A DNA stretch of 64,000 nt from an uncultured Bacteroidales bacterium (GTDB lineage: Bacteria; Bacteroidota; Bacteroidia; Bacteroidales; P3): the NCBI GenBank assembly GCA_937886715.1, contig CAKZZD010000006.1, positions 1 through 64,000 of the forward strand, given 5' to 3'. The notes beneath the pieces are model-generated. The model saw only the letters and a list, made by a program, of their open reading frames with translations. It did no database searches and was not told where the DNA came from. Positions 40,627-49,332 of the stretch are shown piece after piece (the first letter of the stretch is position 1; the number at the start of each line of letters is the position of its first letter). Made by a program: the position numbers and the translations under genes.

Positions 40627-40785
40627 CTACTCCTTGGCGAAGTGGGTCTTGTCGACCGAGCAGAGCGGGCACACCCAGTCGGCGGGAAGGTCCTCGAATC
40701 GGGTGCCGGGGGCGATGCCGTTGTCGGGATCACCAACTGCGGGATCGTACACATACCCGCAAACGTCGCAAACGTACTTTTCCAT
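40627..40785 (-). CDS. Rubredoxin
   Basis: 52 residues on the minus strand: MEKYVCDVCGYVYDPAVGDP, then LPADWVCPLCSVDK. The four iron-binding Cys are Cys6, Cys9, Cys39 and Cys42, and the aromatic and Gly positions fit a classical single-iron rubredoxin. It carries one electron, probably to flavodiiron or rubrerythrin-type oxygen reductases such as the one at 14.7 kb. It is a free-standing gene, convergent with the flavin-binding fusion gene. Confidence 0.95.
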   Translation of the reverse strand: MEKYVCDVCGYVYDPAVGDPDNGIAPGTRFEDLPADWVCPLCSVDKTHFAKE

Positions 40786-41071
40786 CTTTTGTGTCTGTTA
40801 AGGGCCCGTGGCTGGGGCCGCGGGCAGGGGTGATACATGGTGGGAGGATGGGTCCGACAAGAAACCATCCGATAATCATAACGGCAGAAAGGGGTTTTTA
40901 TTGTCCCCGATGGCAGGAGGGGAGTTGGAGGGGCTATGGAGTAATGGGCAGGAAACGCTATTTCTATAGGTGCCGATTTTTTTGCCGAAAAGGCTTCCTT
41001 ATATTGTAAAAATTTAGTATATTTGCAGACACAACTAACATTAGTATTAATTATAAAAAACTAACAATAAG
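40786..41071. promoter_or_regulatory. Intergenic region with -10 element of the phosphate butyryltransferase gene
   Basis: About 285 bases between divergent rubredoxin and butyryltransferase genes. TATATTTG at 41018-41025 fits the Bacteroidota -10 consensus; the upstream TTTG is not clear. Otherwise I see no gene or strong structure. Confidence 0.5.
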
Positions 41072-41980
41072 ATGATTACAAAGCTTGACGACCTGCTTGA
41101 GCTGGTCAAATCGAAAGGTAAGAAACGTATGGTGGCTGCCTATGCCAACGATGCACACACGATTTGCGCCGTGAGCGCCGCTATCGACCGCGGTATTGTC
41201 GAGGCCACCCTGGTGGGCGACATTGACACGATGAAGAAGATCTGCGCCGAAGAGGGCATCGATCCCAACAAGTTCGAGATGGTGCAGGAAGCCAACGACA
41301 ACAAAGCCGGCGCTCTGGCTGTGAAGCTGATCAACGAGGGCAAGGGCGACTTCCTGATAAAGGGCCTGCTGAGCACCGACAAGTATATGCGCGCCATCCT
41401 CAACAAGGAGAGCGGCTTGATGCCCGGCAAGAAGAACGACATGCTGACCCACATGGCCGTGATGGAGGTGCCCGCCTACCACAAACTGCTTTGCTGCAGC
41501 GATATGGCTATCATCCCCGCTCCCGACTTCAAGCAGAAAACCGCCATCATGAATTTCCTCATCCAGGTGTCGAAGAGCCTCGAGAACCCCAAACCGAAGG
41601 TGGCTGTGCTCGCAGCAACCGAGCAGGTGAGCGTGGGTATGCCCGCTTGCGCCGAAGCCGCTTGGCTGGGCATGCAGAGCCAGCGTGGCCAGATCCCCGG
41701 CGCCGTGGTCGACGGCCCCCTGAGCCTCGACTGCGCCATCGACAAGGAGAGCGCACAGACGAAGAAGCTCACCAGCGAGGTGGCCGGCGACGCCGACTGC
41801 CTGCTCTTCCCCAACATCGAGAGCGGCAACATCTTCTATAAGGCTTGCACCAAGTTCGCCCATGCCGAACTGGCTTGCATGGTGATGGGTGCCCGCGTGC
41901 CCTGCGTGCTCACCAGCCGCGGCGACAGCGCCAAGACGAAGCTCTACAGCATCGCCCTCGCCGCCCTCCAGTGCAAATAA
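41072..41980 (+). CDS. ptb: Phosphate butyryltransferase (phosphate acyltransferase family)
   Basis: 302 residues, the normal length for Ptb. It has the family core: RMVAAYANDAHTICAVSAA, ATLVGDIDTMKKIC, GDFLIKGLLSTDKYMRAIL, LLCCSDMAIIPAPDF, KPKVAVLAATEQV and the C-terminal LASRGDSAKTKLYSIALA-like end (here LTSRGDSAKTK). It converts butyryl-CoA (or a related acyl-CoA) and phosphate to acyl phosphate, which a kinase then uses to make ATP. No butyrate kinase gene is adjacent in this window, so the partner must be elsewhere. Strict substrate choice cannot be read from sequence. Confidence 0.88.
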   Translation: MITKLDDLLELVKSKGKKRMVAAYANDAHTICAVSAAIDRGIVEATLVGDIDTMKKICAEEGIDPNKFEMVQEANDNKAGALAVKLINEGKGDFLIKGLLSTDKYMRAILNKESGLMPGKKNDMLTHMAVMEVPAYHKLLCCSDMAIIPAPDFKQKTAIMNFLIQVSKSLENPKPKVAVLAATEQVSVGMPACAEAAWLGMQSQRGQIPGAVVDGPLSLDCAIDKESAQTKKLTSEVAGDADCLLFPNIESGNIFYKACTKFAHAELACMVMGARVPCVLTSRGDSAKTKLYSIALAALQCK

Positions 41981-41998
41981 TGAATAAAAACTAACGGG

Positions 41999-42066
41999 TT
42001 TAAGGTTTGAGGTTTAAGGTCCACAGGATTGCACAATCCGTTGGCGACAAAACCTCAAACCTTAAA
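41999..42066 (+). repeat. 17-bp perfect inverted repeat between ptb and the PAS gene
   Basis: TTTAAGGTTTGAGGTTT (41999-42015) and AAACCTCAAACCTTAAA (42050-42066) pair exactly around a 34-base loop, which itself contains GGATTG/CAATCC. It may end the ptb transcript or be a small mobile repeat. Confidence 0.8.
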
Positions 42067-42082
42067 TTTTAATCACCGACAG

Positions 42083-42445
42083 ATGGACCAATATTTTGAA
42101 GGTATGAAGAATATCGCCATCACCGTTTGCGATGCGGAAGGCAATATTCTCGACATGAACCAGCACAGCGCCGACGTGAACAGCCACGGGCAGAAGATCG
42201 TGGGCTACAACCTAATGAACTGCCACCCCGAGCCGGCAAAGACGAAACTGAAAGGGCTGCTGGAGCACCAGCAGATGAATGCCTACACCATCGAGAAGAC
42301 GCTGGCCGACGGCTCAAAGGTGAAGAAACTGATCTACCAGACTCCCTGGTGGAAGGAGGACGGCGAATTTGGCGGACTGGTCGAATATTCGCTTGAGATC
42401 CCCTTCGAGATGCCGCACTATGTGCGCCAGCCGAAGGTCCAGTAG
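42083..42445 (+). CDS. Stand-alone PAS-domain protein
   Basis: 120 residues from the ATG at 42083, after the inverted repeat. It is essentially one PAS fold: ITVCDAEGNILDMNQHSADV, GYNLMNCHPEPAKTKLKGLL and a final strand block (KKLIYQTPWWKEDGEFGGLV, then EYSLEIP). There is no output domain, so it probably binds a small ligand or cofactor, or a partner protein. It follows the phosphate butyryltransferase gene and may be co-regulated. Confidence 0.8.
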   Translation: MDQYFEGMKNIAITVCDAEGNILDMNQHSADVNSHGQKIVGYNLMNCHPEPAKTKLKGLLEHQQMNAYTIEKTLADGSKVKKLIYQTPWWKEDGEFGGLVEYSLEIPFEMPHYVRQPKVQ

Positions 42446-42490
42446 GCCTTAAGGTGAGCGTGTGAACCAACGACTTCTGCAACAGGGAAC

Positions 42491-45070
42491 ATGAAGAAGA
42501 TTATGGCATTGCTGGTGCTGATGCTGTCGCTGACGGCATGGGCCCAGAACGGCAAGGTGCGTGGCCGCGTGGTGGACGCACGCACAGGTGAAAACATAGA
42601 ATACGCCACGGTGGCGCTGCTCAACCCCAAAGACAGCACCCTGAAGGGCGGCACGGTGACGGAAAGCAACGGCACGTTCAGCATCAACGCGGCATACGGG
42701 CGCTATCTGCTGCGCATCACGTTTGTGGGCTACGAGCCGCAATACTACAAGAACCCCGTGACGCTCAGCGCCGAACACCCGACGGCGAACCTCGGCAAGG
42801 TGAGCATCAACCCACAGGCCACCATCATGGATGCCGTCGAGGTGACGGCCGAACGCAGCATGATGGAATACCAGCTGGACAAACGCGTGATCAACGTGGA
42901 CAAGAACATCGTCAGCAGCGGCGGCACCGCCACCGACGTGCTCGAGCAGGTGCCGAGTGTGGCCATCGACAACGACGGCAACGTGACGCTGCGCGGATCG
43001 ACCAACGTGAAGGTGCTCGTCAACGGACGCCCCAGCGAGCTGATGGCCAGCGACCTGAGCACCCTCCTGGAGCAGATCCCCGCCTCGACGGTGGAGAATG
43101 TGGAGGTGATCACCAACCCCTCGGCAAAATACGACCCCGAGGGCATGAGCGGCATCATCAACATCAAGCTGAAGGACCGCACCGCCGGTGCCCTGGGCCT
43201 CAACGGCGTGGTGAATGTCAACGTGGGTGCGCCGCTCCCCTTCATGGTGCCTGACGATCTCGGCTCCATGAGCGGCACCGGCCGTCTTATCCCCACCGCT
43301 ATGGGCAACATCAGCCTCAACTACACCACGGAAAAGTACAACCTCTTCCTCAGCGCCGACGCCGGCCTGCGCCAACGCGGCAACTACGGCTCCTCCGACA
43401 TCGAGCGCTTTGACAATGCCGGCAACGCCATCTCGCACAACACCATCGACCAATACGGCCTCGGTCCAGGCACTATGGGCAGCGTCAAAGTGGGCGGAGA
43501 ATACTATTTCGACGACAAAAACAGCCTGCTGCTCAGCTACCAACTGCGCGGCGGCAACCGCCGACGCGCCAGCAATAGCTACGCCACCGACCTCCTCTTC
43601 GCCGACTCGATGAGCTATCATCAGGCCACCACCAGCAACAACCGCAACGCCAACCACTCGTTCAACATGCTCTACACTCGCAAGTTCGACCGCAAGGACG
43701 AGGAACTGACCCTCGACGCCACCTTCAGCATGCGCCAGGTGAATGGCAACGGCGAACAGGAACAACAATACTATAACCCCTATGCCAACTGGGCCAACTA
43801 CTACCTCCGAGAAAGCGAGACAGAAAACCACCACCAGGCCCTGAATGTGAAACTGAACTATCTGCGTCCTCTCGACTCGTTCCTGGACCGCCAAGACTGG
43901 CGCCTGGAAACCGGATATGAGGGCCGTATGGACTGGCCCGACCAGCGCGCCGACTACTACCGCACCGAATACTTCCCCTCAAACAGTTCCTTCATCCTCG
44001 ACCGCTACTACGACTCGCTGTCATCGACTCACTTCGACTACCGACAGCATGTGCATGCCGTCTATGCCACCCTGGGCGGCAGCCTCACCGATGCCCTCTC
44101 CCTACAGGCGGGCCTGCGAGGCGAATACGCCAGCATCTACGGCAAAGACCTCTACCGTCCCGCCGACACCGTGCCGGTCAACAAGACCTACTGGCAAATC
44201 TACCCCACCCTGCACCTCTCCTACAAAATCAGCGACATGCAGAGTGCACAGCTGAGCTACAGCCGCCGCGTGCATCGACCCCACATGTGGGACCTCAACC
44301 CCTATATGGATATTCGTGAAGACAACCAGATGAGTTTCGGCAACCCCGACCTCGACCCCGAATACACCAACGCCTTCGAACTGAGCTACAACCTGGGTAT
44401 CAAAAAGGTGAACATCTTCACCTCGGTCTACTACCGCCAGACGAACAATATGATCACCCACTACGGATTCACCTGGTGCGCCGACAGCGTGGCACGTTAT
44501 GCCTGGTGGGAACCCTACAACAGCCAGTACGACGGCTACCGCGCCTCAACGCGCCTCAACCTCAGCACGGGCTACAACTACGGAATGGAACTCATCTTCG
44601 ACTGGCAGATCCTGCAATGGTGGAAGATCAACATCAGCCTCAACCTCTACCAAAGCCACATCGAGGGCACCGAGTTGCTCTACAACCAAAGCACTGAGTC
44701 GTTCCAGGCCAGCGGCAAGTTCAGCTCTTTCATGACCCTCCCGAAGGACTGGACCGTGCAACTCAGCGGCCAATACTGGGCACCGTGGCTCGACCTGCAG
44801 ACGCAGATGGACCCCTCCTACTGGCTCGACCTGGCGGTGAAAAAAGAAGTCTTCGACAAACGCGGCACCCTCAGCCTGCGCGTAAGCGACGTGCTCTGCA
44901 CCGGCGGATGGGGCCACACCACCTACAGCCAAACATTCAACCGCGTGGTGATAAACCGTCGGCTGTCGCCGGTGGTTACCGTCGGCTTCTCCTGGAAAAT
45001 CAACAACGGCCTGAAACAACGACCGCAGCAAACTGAAGAAGAGGGTGCCGACGAAAGCTCAATATACTGA
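42491..45070 (+). CDS. TonB-dependent receptor-like outer membrane beta-barrel protein
   Basis: 859 residues. It has a signal peptide (MKKIMALLVLMLSLTAWAQ) and a carboxypeptidase-regulatory-like N-terminal domain (GRVVDARTGENIEYATVALL). A plug domain follows (GGTATDVLEQVPSVAIDNDG, NVEVITNPSAKYDPEGMSGI) and then a long outer-membrane barrel rich in aromatic-girdle strands. This is the OMP_b-brl_3 type of Bacteroidota receptor. It lacks a neighbouring SusD gene, so its substrate (metal chelate, peptide or other) is unknown. The next gene begins inside its last codons. Confidence 0.9.
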   Translation: MKKIMALLVLMLSLTAWAQNGKVRGRVVDARTGENIEYATVALLNPKDSTLKGGTVTESNGTFSINAAYGRYLLRITFVGYEPQYYKNPVTLSAEHPTANLGKVSINPQATIMDAVEVTAERSMMEYQLDKRVINVDKNIVSSGGTATDVLEQVPSVAIDNDGNVTLRGSTNVKVLVNGRPSELMASDLSTLLEQIPASTVENVEVITNPSAKYDPEGMSGIINIKLKDRTAGALGLNGVVNVNVGAPLPFMVPDDLGSMSGTGRLIPTAMGNISLNYTTEKYNLFLSADAGLRQRGNYGSSDIERFDNAGNAISHNTIDQYGLGPGTMGSVKVGGEYYFDDKNSLLLSYQLRGGNRRRASNSYATDLLFADSMSYHQATTSNNRNANHSFNMLYTRKFDRKDEELTLDATFSMRQVNGNGEQEQQYYNPYANWANYYLRESETENHHQALNVKLNYLRPLDSFLDRQDWRLETGYEGRMDWPDQRADYYRTEYFPSNSSFILDRYYDSLSSTHFDYRQHVHAVYATLGGSLTDALSLQAGLRGEYASIYGKDLYRPADTVPVNKTYWQIYPTLHLSYKISDMQSAQLSYSRRVHRPHMWDLNPYMDIREDNQMSFGNPDLDPEYTNAFELSYNLGIKKVNIFTSVYYRQTNNMITHYGFTWCADSVARYAWWEPYNSQYDGYRASTRLNLSTGYNYGMELIFDWQILQWWKINISLNLYQSHIEGTELLYNQSTESFQASGKFSSFMTLPKDWTVQLSGQYWAPWLDLQTQMDPSYWLDLAVKKEVFDKRGTLSLRVSDVLCTGGWGHTTYSQTFNRVVINRRLSPVVTVGFSWKINNGLKQRPQQTEEEGADESSIY

Positions 45071-45503
45071 ACCTCAGACACGTCAGCTTGCCGACGGACG
45101 TCGCGAGGTGCTCGACCCTGTGCGCCGCAAATGGGTGGCGCTCACCCCAGAGGAATGGGTGCGCCAACAGGTGATCCACTACCTGCACCACCAGCTGGGC
45201 TACCCCCTCGAGGTGATGCAGGTGGAAGGCTCGATCAAAGTGAACAATATGAGCCGCCGTTGCGACATCGTGGTCTACGCCACCTCGGGCCTTCCCCGGA
45301 TGATCGTGGAATGCAAAGCACCCGAGGTGCCGCTGACACAGAAAACCATCGACCAGGCCTGCCGCTACAACACCGTGCTGCAGGTGCCCCTGCTGATGAT
45401 CACCAATGGAAAACAGACCTCGGTACTGGAGGTGGACTTCGAAAAAGGCACCCTTCACACCCTATCGGAAGTGCCACGATGGAATTTTTTTGTTACAAAA
45501 TGA
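45045..45503 (+). CDS. Type I restriction HsdR N-terminal-like nuclease domain protein
   Basis: 152 residues. The core VALTPEEWVRQQVIHYLHHQ followed by RRCDIVVYATSGLPRMIVEC and KAP (Asp, Glu-x-Lys) is a PD-(D/E)XK nuclease fold of the HSDR_N_2 kind. In Bacteroidota it occurs as a free-standing gene and not as part of a type I system; no hsdM/hsdS is present. The GTG at 45045 lies within the receptor gene; no ATG is available before the conserved region. The function is unknown. Confidence 0.8.
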   Translation: MPTKAQYTEPQTRQLADGRREVLDPVRRKWVALTPEEWVRQQVIHYLHHQLGYPLEVMQVEGSIKVNNMSRRCDIVVYATSGLPRMIVECKAPEVPLTQKTIDQACRYNTVLQVPLLMITNGKQTSVLEVDFEKGTLHTLSEVPRWNFFVTK

Positions 45504-45534
45504 ACACTTTTGCATCCCTCGCCGACATCTATAT

Positions 45535-45993
45535 ATGAAAAACGCCGAGAAACGTCAGATTTTGGTAGATCGATATATCGACTTCTTCCATCTGGCGTAT
45601 ATCATGCTCGGCAACAAAGAGGATGCAATGGATGCTGTGCAGGAAGCCGTCGTCAGCACGCTGACACGCCGCGGTGTACGCGATGTTGAAGCCTACTGCT
45701 TTCAGGCCGTACGCTTCGCCGCCATCAACATACTGCGCCGCCGCTCCCGACTCAAGTCGCTGGAGGGTCTCGACGTGGCCGACGACAACAGGCAGGAACA
45801 GCTGCTCACCCGCTTAGGCGAGTTGCGCGACGAGCTGCCCGAAGCCATACGGTCGCTCGTGGTGCTGCACGACGAACAGGACTTCTCCTACCAGCAGCTG
45901 GCATCCTTGTCGGGGCTCAGCGTCTCGTCGGTCAGGCGCAAGATCGCAGAGGCCCACCAACAAATGAAAGATCAACTGGAAAAGGATATATGA
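45535..45993 (+). CDS. RNA polymerase sigma factor, ECF-like
   Basis: 152 residues from the ATG at 45535. Region 2 (YIDFFHLAYIMLGNKEDAMD, AVQEAVVSTLTRR, AYCFQAVRFAAINILRRRSR) and region 4 (IRSLVVLHDEQDFSYQQLAS, LSGLSVSSVRRKIAEAHQQ) are recognisable though short. An anti-sigma-like membrane protein gene overlaps its end by 4 bases and a secreted protein follows. The same gene order occurs at 9467-10993. Confidence 0.85.
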   Translation: MKNAEKRQILVDRYIDFFHLAYIMLGNKEDAMDAVQEAVVSTLTRRGVRDVEAYCFQAVRFAAINILRRRSRLKSLEGLDVADDNRQEQLLTRLGELRDELPEAIRSLVVLHDEQDFSYQQLASLSGLSVSSVRRKIAEAHQQMKDQLEKDI

Positions 45994-46475
45994 AAAACGA
46001 CTCACTGGCACAACTGCTTGCCAAACACGAACAAGGCCTGCTGACCGACGACGAACGTGCGGCGCTGGACCAGCTGACGCAGAAAGAGGCGGTGATGCAG
46101 GCCGCCGACCGCAGGGTGGCCAAGATACGGCGCGGCAGGATTGTCCGCGGCGTGGGTCTGGCCGTCACCTTCGTCGCTCTCGCAGGCGTCGGCATTGGCC
46201 TGTTGGCACCTTCGCACACTCCCGAAGGTCCCTCGGTGGCAGCTCTCCAGACGGAAGCCGCCGCACCTGCCGCCGTGGTGCCCACCGCAGAGGAGCCCAT
46301 GTCAGCACCGGTGACGGCTATCGAACCCGCGGCCACACCGCAGCCCGCCATCAAGCGCCACATCACAGCCCAGCCCCAGACGGCGACCGCCAAAAACGAA
46401 CAGGTGGTGATCTGCAACAACAGCTGCGACGCCGATTCGGTGATCGACGAAATATGGAAATTCCTCACCGCATGA
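45990..46475 (+). CDS. Anti-sigma-factor-like single-pass membrane protein
   Basis: 161 residues. A cytoplasmic helical region (1-50) leads to one membrane span (about 51-72) and an Ala/Pro-rich periplasmic stalk. The end is NEQVVICNNSCDADSVIDEI, with Cys142 and Cys146. The same EQV-x3-C-N-x2-C arrangement ends the protein at 10150-10506. ATGA overlaps join it to the sigma gene before it and the secreted-protein gene after it. Confidence 0.65.
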   Translation: MKNDSLAQLLAKHEQGLLTDDERAALDQLTQKEAVMQAADRRVAKIRRGRIVRGVGLAVTFVALAGVGIGLLAPSHTPEGPSVAALQTEAAAPAAVVPTAEEPMSAPVTAIEPAATPQPAIKRHITAQPQTATAKNEQVVICNNSCDADSVIDEIWKFLTA

Positions 46476-46936
46476 AACGCCTCGTCCTCTTCGCATGGGC
46501 CTGCCTGTGCTGCCTCATGGCACCGGCTCAGACCGAACTCTACCAACGCTATGCGTCGCAACCCAACGTCAAGGTGGCGTCGGTCACAGGCTTCGCCATC
46601 GACAGCACCTCGCGCGCCGACGTCACAGTCATCGCCGCCGAGGACGACGGCGGCTGGGAGTGGATGAAACGCGAGTTCCACATCGGCGACCTCTCGCCCG
46701 AGCAGCAGGCCAGCCTGCGTGAAGGCTACGACGCTGTCCTCTTCGCCCGACGCAACCGCAGCAACCCCAGCGAGAACGCCCCTATCGTGGGCGAAAATAT
46801 CGACATCGCCGCCAGCTGCTACATGGGCATCTCCTACCTCAACCGCGCAGTCTACGTCTTCTGCGCCGACACCGAAGAGCAGTACGACGCCATCGTGGCG
46901 CTGCTCATCAAGAAAATCATGCATCAAAGCCGCTGA
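46472..46936 (+). CDS. Secreted DUF4252-like protein of the second sigma module
   Basis: 154 residues from the ATG at 46472. The signal peptide is MKRLVLFAWACLCCLMAPAQ. The mature part starts TELYQRYASQPNVKVASVTG and is related to the lipoprotein at 9467-10153. It has no lipobox, so it is probably periplasmic and soluble. It overlaps the anti-sigma-like gene by 4 bases, supporting a function with that pair. Confidence 0.65.
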   Translation: MKRLVLFAWACLCCLMAPAQTELYQRYASQPNVKVASVTGFAIDSTSRADVTVIAAEDDGGWEWMKREFHIGDLSPEQQASLREGYDAVLFARRNRSNPSENAPIVGENIDIAASCYMGISYLNRAVYVFCADTEEQYDAIVALLIKKIMHQSR

Positions 46937-46978
46937 CAACCGCGTGCATTCCGGCACCGGGACAGCGCCCCCAATACG

Positions 46979-47692
46979 CTAAAGGAATACAATCTCTTTC
47001 ATGCCGCAAGAGAGGCTACGGCCGTCGGCAGCGGTGAGGAGCAGTCGGCCATGCGGGTCGACACCGGTGATGGTGGCGGTGAGTTCCTCTTCGTTATACT
47101 TATATCTCGCGGGAACGCCGAGGTTCAGCAGGTGCTCCAGATACTCCGGCTCGGGGTCGTGGCCGCTCTTCAGATCGTCGTACCGTCCTTCAATGCAGCC
47201 CAGCAGCTGCAGCAGCAGGGACTCCAAGTCGAAGGTGCGGCCCGTCAGCAGGCCCAGCGACGTGGGGTTGGGCACCCATGCGGGGAACTCCCGCTCGTTG
47301 ACGTTCAGCCCGATGCCGCACACGGCGGAGGCAATCTGCGTCCCCACAAGGCGGGTGCTCACCAGCGTGCCGCATATCTTGCGGCCTGAAACATAGATGT
47401 CATTCGGCCACTTGACCTTAAGCCCCATAAAGTCCTTAAGAAAGTCGCACAAGGCCAGCGAGAGGGCCTCGGTGAGCTTGAACTGCCGGTTGGCGGACAG
47501 GAACGTGGGATGCAGCACCAGGCTGAACGTGAGGTTCTTTCCCGGCGACGCATGCCAATGGTTGCCGCGCTGGCCGATGCCTGCCGTCTGCTCCAGCGCC
47601 CAATAGCAAGTGAAGTCCCCGACCTGGGACAGGTCGAGGGCTTCACAATATTTGTTGGTGGACTCGACAGAGTCCATTTTCACCAGCTGCAT
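46979..47692 (-). CDS. birA: Biotin--[acetyl-CoA-carboxylase] ligase
   Basis: 237 residues. It has the ligase core: DSVESTNKYCEAL, EQTAGIGQRGNHWHASPGKN (ATP/biotin loop), LKVKWPNDIYVSGRKICGTL and GIGLNVNEREFP. A short C-terminal SH3-like domain ends it. There is no N-terminal helix-turn-helix, so it is a ligase only and not the E. coli-type repressor. It biotinylates carboxylase carrier proteins. Convergent with the sigma module. Confidence 0.94.
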   Translation of the reverse strand: MQLVKMDSVESTNKYCEALDLSQVGDFTCYWALEQTAGIGQRGNHWHASPGKNLTFSLVLHPTFLSANRQFKLTEALSLALCDFLKDFMGLKVKWPNDIYVSGRKICGTLVSTRLVGTQIASAVCGIGLNVNEREFPAWVPNPTSLGLLTGRTFDLESLLLQLLGCIEGRYDDLKSGHDPEPEYLEHLLNLGVPARYKYNEEELTATITGVDPHGRLLLTAADGRSLSCGMKEIVFL

Positions 47693-47724
47693 GTGTTCTG
47701 GTTATGACTGTCGGTCCAAAAGCG

Positions 47725-48288
47725 TCAGATCGACATGATCTCCTTCTCCTTGGCTTCAAGGATCTTGTCGCACTCGGCAATGTGCTTGTCGGTGATGTCC
47801 TGCAGCTCTTTTTCCACCTGCTTCACCTCGTCTTCAGGCACCGACTTGTCTTTCAGTTTCTTCACCTTGTCCATCACATTGCGGCGGGCGTTGCGGATAT
47901 TCACCTTGGTGTTCTCCACCTCAGTCTTGGCGGCTTTGCAAAGCTCCTTGCGGCGCTCCTCGGTCAGCGGAGGGACGATGATGCGCAGGATATCGCCCTC
48001 ATGGCGCGGGGTGAAACCCAGATTGGCGTCGAGGATGGCCTTGTTGATGGCTCCCACGATGGTCTTCTCCCACGGCTGGATGACGATGCTGCGGGCATCT
48101 GGAGTGTTGATGTTGGCCACCTGGCTGATCTCGGTCATCGTGCCATAGTAGTCCACCTTCACTCCGTCGAGCATGCCGGGATTGGCCTTGCCGGCACGGA
48201 TTTTCGTCAGCTCCTTGTCAAGGAAGCTGATGGCTGTCTGCATACTGTTTTTTGCCTCGTCGAGGCAGGCTTTCGATAAGTCGTTCAT
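47725..48288 (-). CDS. frr: Ribosome recycling factor
   Basis: 187 residues with the typical RRF long-helix pattern: MQTAISFLDKELTKIRAGKA, NPGMLDGVKVDYYGT, ISVxxP-like WEKTIVGAINKAI and DILRIIVPPLTEERRKELCK, then KKLKDKSVPEDEVKQVEKEL. It splits post-termination ribosomes together with EF-G. It is 15 bases downstream of pyrH on the same strand, a conserved pairing. Confidence 0.97.
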   Translation of the reverse strand: MNDLSKACLDEAKNSMQTAISFLDKELTKIRAGKANPGMLDGVKVDYYGTMTEISQVANINTPDARSIVIQPWEKTIVGAINKAILDANLGFTPRHEGDILRIIVPPLTEERRKELCKAAKTEVENTKVNIRNARRNVMDKVKKLKDKSVPEDEVKQVEKELQDITDKHIAECDKILEAKEKEIMSI

Positions 48289-48303
48289 AATATGTATGAT
48301 ATT

Positions 48304-49014
48304 TTATTGTTTACTGACCAGAGTGCCCACCGGCTCGCCCTCCACCACACGGAGCAGGTTGCCAGGCTTGTTCATGTCGAACACGTAGATCGGCAGGTCG
48401 TTTTCTTCGCATAGCGCAAACGCTGTCAGGTCCATCACCTTGAGTTTCTTGCCCATCGCCTCTGCAAACGACAAGTTGGCATATTTGGTGGCCGTAGGAT
48501 CCTTCTCGGGGTCGGCCGTATATACACCGTCCACGCGAGTGCCCTTCAGAATGGCGTCGGCCTTGATCTCGATGGCACGCAGCGTCGAAGCCGTGTCGGT
48601 GGTGAAGAACGGGTTGCCCGTGCCGCCACCGATGATGACCACCTTGCCCTCCTGCATGGCTCCGATGGCACGACGGCGGCTCATCTCCTTGCAGATGGGC
48701 TCGATAGCCAGACCCGAGAGCAACTCGGTGGCGATGCCCTGTTTCTCAAGCTCGGCCTGCAGCGCCATGCTGTTGATCAGCGTGGCCAGCATGCCCATAT
48801 AGTCGCCCTGCACACGGTCCATGCCCTTGGCGGCGCCGCTCAGTCCACGATAGATATTACCGCCACCGATGACGATGGCCACCTCACAGCCCTTCTCCAC
48901 CACCTGCTTCACATCGGCAGCATACTGGCTGAGCATCTCGGGGCTGATGCCGTAACTTTGCGTTCCCATGAGCGATTCGCCGCTCAGTTTGAGCAATATG
49001 CGATTGTATTTCAT
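48304..49014 (-). CDS. pyrH: Uridylate kinase (UMP kinase)
   Basis: 236 residues. It has the amino-acid-kinase fold of PyrH: RILLKLSGESLMG, VAIVIGGGNIYRG, MDRVQGDYMGMLATLINSMA, VIIGGGTGNPFFTTDTASTL and DGVYTADPEKDPTATKYANL. It phosphorylates UMP to UDP. It is first in the pyrH-frr pair. About 320 bases without a gene lie upstream of it. Confidence 0.97.
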   Translation of the reverse strand: MKYNRILLKLSGESLMGTQSYGISPEMLSQYAADVKQVVEKGCEVAIVIGGGNIYRGLSGAAKGMDRVQGDYMGMLATLINSMALQAELEKQGIATELLSGLAIEPICKEMSRRRAIGAMQEGKVVIIGGGTGNPFFTTDTASTLRAIEIKADAILKGTRVDGVYTADPEKDPTATKYANLSFAEAMGKKLKVMDLTAFALCEENDLPIYVFDMNKPGNLLRVVEGEPVGTLVSKQ

Positions 49015-49332
49015 ATTCTTAATCCGTTAATTTATAGTCGTTTGAATCCTCCTCCGCATTCCCTTTCACACTACGAAGATATAAAAATTAGTACAATCCG
49101 CCAAAAAAAATTGCACATCCCCACGCAACAGCCTGTCTTCCACCTATCAACACCTACCCCGCTCCAACCCAACTCCTACCATAGTAGGAGTTGGGTAGGA
49201 GTTGGTAAGGAGAAGATACGGAGAAACAGCGTTTTACAGCCGACGGAAAAAGTGGCAGAATTGCGACTGGGGAAAGGCCACGAAGGGGCTGCAAACAGAG
49301 GACAAAACTATCCTGGAAAAGGCCGGAATGGG
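49015..49332. other. Intergenic region between comF and pyrH
   Basis: About 318 bases without a gene. It holds an AT-rich stretch next to pyrH (49020-49110) and the 28-base palindrome at 49168-49195 followed by TAGGAGTTGGTAAGGAG. Confidence 0.6.
49168..49195. repeat. Dispersed palindrome, copy 1
   Basis: CCCAACTCCTAC, spacer CATA, GTAGGAGTTGGG: perfect 12-base arms. A second copy with 11-base arms is at 57543-57568, also between two minus-strand genes. Confidence 0.85.

Noticed and set aside
45045..45503. HsdR-N-like gene considered as part of a type I restriction system
   Set aside because: No methylase, specificity or helicase subunit is nearby, and this domain is usually a lone gene in Bacteroidota.
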